Origin: Gnetum montanum
Taxonomy: Eukaryota > Streptophyta > Gnetopsida > Gnetales > Gnetaceae
Length of the DNA stretch: 20,174 bases
Direction: 5' to 3'
Assembly (NCBI GenBank): GCA_015680685.1
Contig: MNCI01011958.1
Span: forward strand, 1-20,174
Part shown: in pieces, positions 19,382 through 20,174 of the stretch
How positions within the stretch are numbered: the first letter of the stretch is position 1
Layout: each line of letters opens with the position of its first letter
Translations under genes and position numbers: made by a program
The notes under the pieces: generated by a model
What the model saw: only the letters and a program-made list of their open reading frames with translations
Told to the model about the DNA's origin: nothing
Database searches by the model: none

Positions 19382-19427
19382 CCCTCATGTCCACCATTCA
19401 AACATGAGGGTTCCCCTAAACCCTAAA
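19382..19427. repeat. Spacer element 3: 9-bp inverted repeat and double CCCTAAA
   Basis: Stem 19382-19390 with 19402-19410, CCCTAAA pair 19414-19427. A T-to-C change in the loop leaves the stem untouched. Confidence 0.7.
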
Positions 19428-19600
19428 TACCCTTCAGCTCTACCATTAGATTCAATTTTTTGAATGTTTCATGTTCACCTTTGAAATACTATTTTGTAAT
19501 AGTTTTGTTAGTACATCGTCCCACCCCCATCTTGCCTATGACGAATGGGGCCTACTCTAATTTTAATGAGCATCAGTTTCTAATTTTAGAAGTTAGGACC

Positions 19601-19610
19601 CTATTTATAC
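19601..19610 (+). promoter_or_regulatory. TATA-like box upstream of hammerhead copy 6
   Basis: CTATTTATAC, about 100 nt before the predicted cleavage point at 19708. The hairpin at 19641-19654 has one mispair. Confidence 0.4.
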
Positions 19611-19671
19611 ATGTACTGGCATGCTCATTCCCTTGCCTTTGCAGCTTCGACTACCTGGCCGCATTACCTAA

Positions 19672-19713
19672 ACACACTGATGAGGGGTGCAAGTCCCTGA
19701 AAACGTTTTGTGT
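19672..19713 (+). ncRNA. Hammerhead ribozyme motif, copy 6 (best match)
   Basis: ACACA, CTGATGA (19677-19683), stem II GGGG-TGCAAGT-CCCT (19684-19698), GAA (19699-19701), AACGTT (19702-19707), T at the predicted cleavage position (19708), TGTGT (19709-19713). Stem I forms five Watson-Crick pairs, stem II three G-C pairs plus a G-U next to the core. Stem III is the self-complementary AACGTT with the required A15.1-U16.1. Such a short stem III is known from Penelope-type and animal retrozyme hammerheads, which act as dimers. Confidence 0.8.
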
Positions 19714-19920
19714 TACAACAGACATTGTGCAATGCTTTGAGCTTTCTATTACTTTCTATCCAAAAGTTTTTCTATTTTACAATTTCTTTAGTATTTCTCT
19801 TAGCCTCCCCATTCTTTTCCTTGATGCATGAGATCTCTTCAAAAATTTCTAAAATTTTTTCTCTCTATCTCACTGCCTTGGAATTGTTGAGCCTTGCTAG
19901 ACAGCATCTTTTGCTACTCT

Positions 19921-20174
19921 TTTTTTTTTGAGAGAGAATGTTTGGGTTTGTATTACTGAAAGTTATGGTACACAAGTATACAATTACAAAGGGGGGGACA
20001 TCAAGGATGGCCCACTTTGATGGGGGGAGGGGGGGGCCCCCGGGACCCTGGACAACCACAAAAATCAAAACTCAGAGGACTCCGAGTTGAACCACTGAGC
20101 CTCAAAACCTCAAAACCTCCAAAACCTCGAGGTCGAATAGTGAGAGCAAGAGGGGGGGCGTCCCCCCAACAAGG
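19921..20174 (-). mobile_element. 3' end of a minus-strand poly(A) retroposon (LINE-like), truncated by window edge
   Basis: The array sequence GCTACTCT stops at a run of ten or so T, which is a poly(A) tail read on the minus strand. Before it the minus strand reads TAATACAAACCCAAACATTC, a 3' UTR style I associate with plant LINEs (recollection). The body (19990-20174) is GC-rich with G and C runs, unlike anything else in the window. No coding sequence is visible in the 250 bp available, so a SINE or processed transcript is also possible. Confidence 0.5.

Larger units (their letters stand above)
16397..19920 (+). repeat. Tandem array of hammerhead-bearing repeat units
   Basis: Six copies of a ~300-bp module (TATA-like box, hairpin, hammerhead motif, T-rich tail) are arranged head to tail. 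The hammerhead cores are 303, 830, 320, 931 and 879 bp apart. Short intervals are module next to module. Long intervals carry an extra ~550-600 bp spacer starting near CTCTCTATCTCGTTGCCTTG and ending near GTGGGCCCCACTC. The array begins almost at the hammerhead of copy 1 (about 16397-16404) and is cut at 19920 by a retroposon end. It is non-coding, with the layout of a retrozyme or a Penelope-type terminal repeat array. Confidence 0.88.

Noticed and set aside
17330-19831. Four similar + strand open frames (17330-17701, 17761-18042, 18737-18973, 19460-19831) with a shared hydrophobic peptide
   Set aside because: They lie across the repeated ribozyme modules, the start differs per copy, copy 2 has an in-frame stop, and differences are not concentrated at third positions by eye. 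Shared frame follows from recent repeat ancestry.
16397-19920. Penelope-like element with its own RT
   Set aside because: No RT or GIY-YIG coding sequence is present in the array; only the hammerhead resemblance supports that link.
1-20174. Bacterial features, CRISPR array, tRNA or rRNA genes
   Set aside because: None seen. The repeats are not spaced like CRISPR and no tRNA cloverleaf or rRNA signature was recognised.

Overview
The window looks like intergenic nuclear DNA of a large, repeat-rich plant genome, most likely a gymnosperm (inference). It is AT-rich and I see no intact host gene. It consists of decayed retroelements nested in one another, followed by a tandem repeat array that carries ribozyme motifs. 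The gymnosperm guess rests on my impression that the first element's pol resembles conifer IFG7-like Ty3/gypsy elements. The retroelement nature of the sequence is certain; the taxon is not.

Positions 1-3024 (+ strand) hold the 3' part of a badly decayed Ty3/gypsy pol: an RNase H-like tail, reverse transcriptase with YIDD, RNase H and integrase, broken by many stops and at least two frameshifts. Its 3' untranslated or LTR sequence appears to run on from 3025 and was split by a second insertion. The right-hand part probably continues from 13575 to about 16020, with a degenerate TCTACAA repeat field and a TATA box.

Positions 4331-13574 hold a complete nested LTR retrotransposon on the minus strand. 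It has two 863-bp LTRs (4331-5193 and 12712-13574), a perfect 5-bp target duplication GTTTA (4326-4330 and 13575-13579), and a degenerate tRNA-Asp-type primer site at 12690-12710. It encodes a gag-like protein (12579-10248) with a degenerate CX2CX3HX4C knuckle. A second long ORF (8179-5301) lies in the position of the env-like ORF of Athila-type elements. I found no protease, RT or integrase, so it is probably non-autonomous. About 500 bp upstream of the second ORF lies an internal copy of the LTR promoter architecture (GATATC motifs plus TATA), and a plausible intron ends exactly at its ATG.

Positions ~16397-19920 hold a tandem array with six copies of a sequence that fits a minimal type I hammerhead ribozyme: CTGATGA core, stem II hairpin, GAA, self-complementary AACGTT stem III, and a stem I that closes over the core. 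Copies sit 303, 830, 320, 931 and 879 bp apart. They are preceded by a TATA-like box and a UUCG-loop hairpin, and separated by spacers with a 9-bp-stem hairpin and a double telomere-type CCCTAAA. This resembles a retrozyme or Penelope-type hammerhead repeat and is the most interesting content here. The array is cut at 19920 by the poly(A) end of a minus-strand, probably LINE-type retroposon that runs to the window edge.
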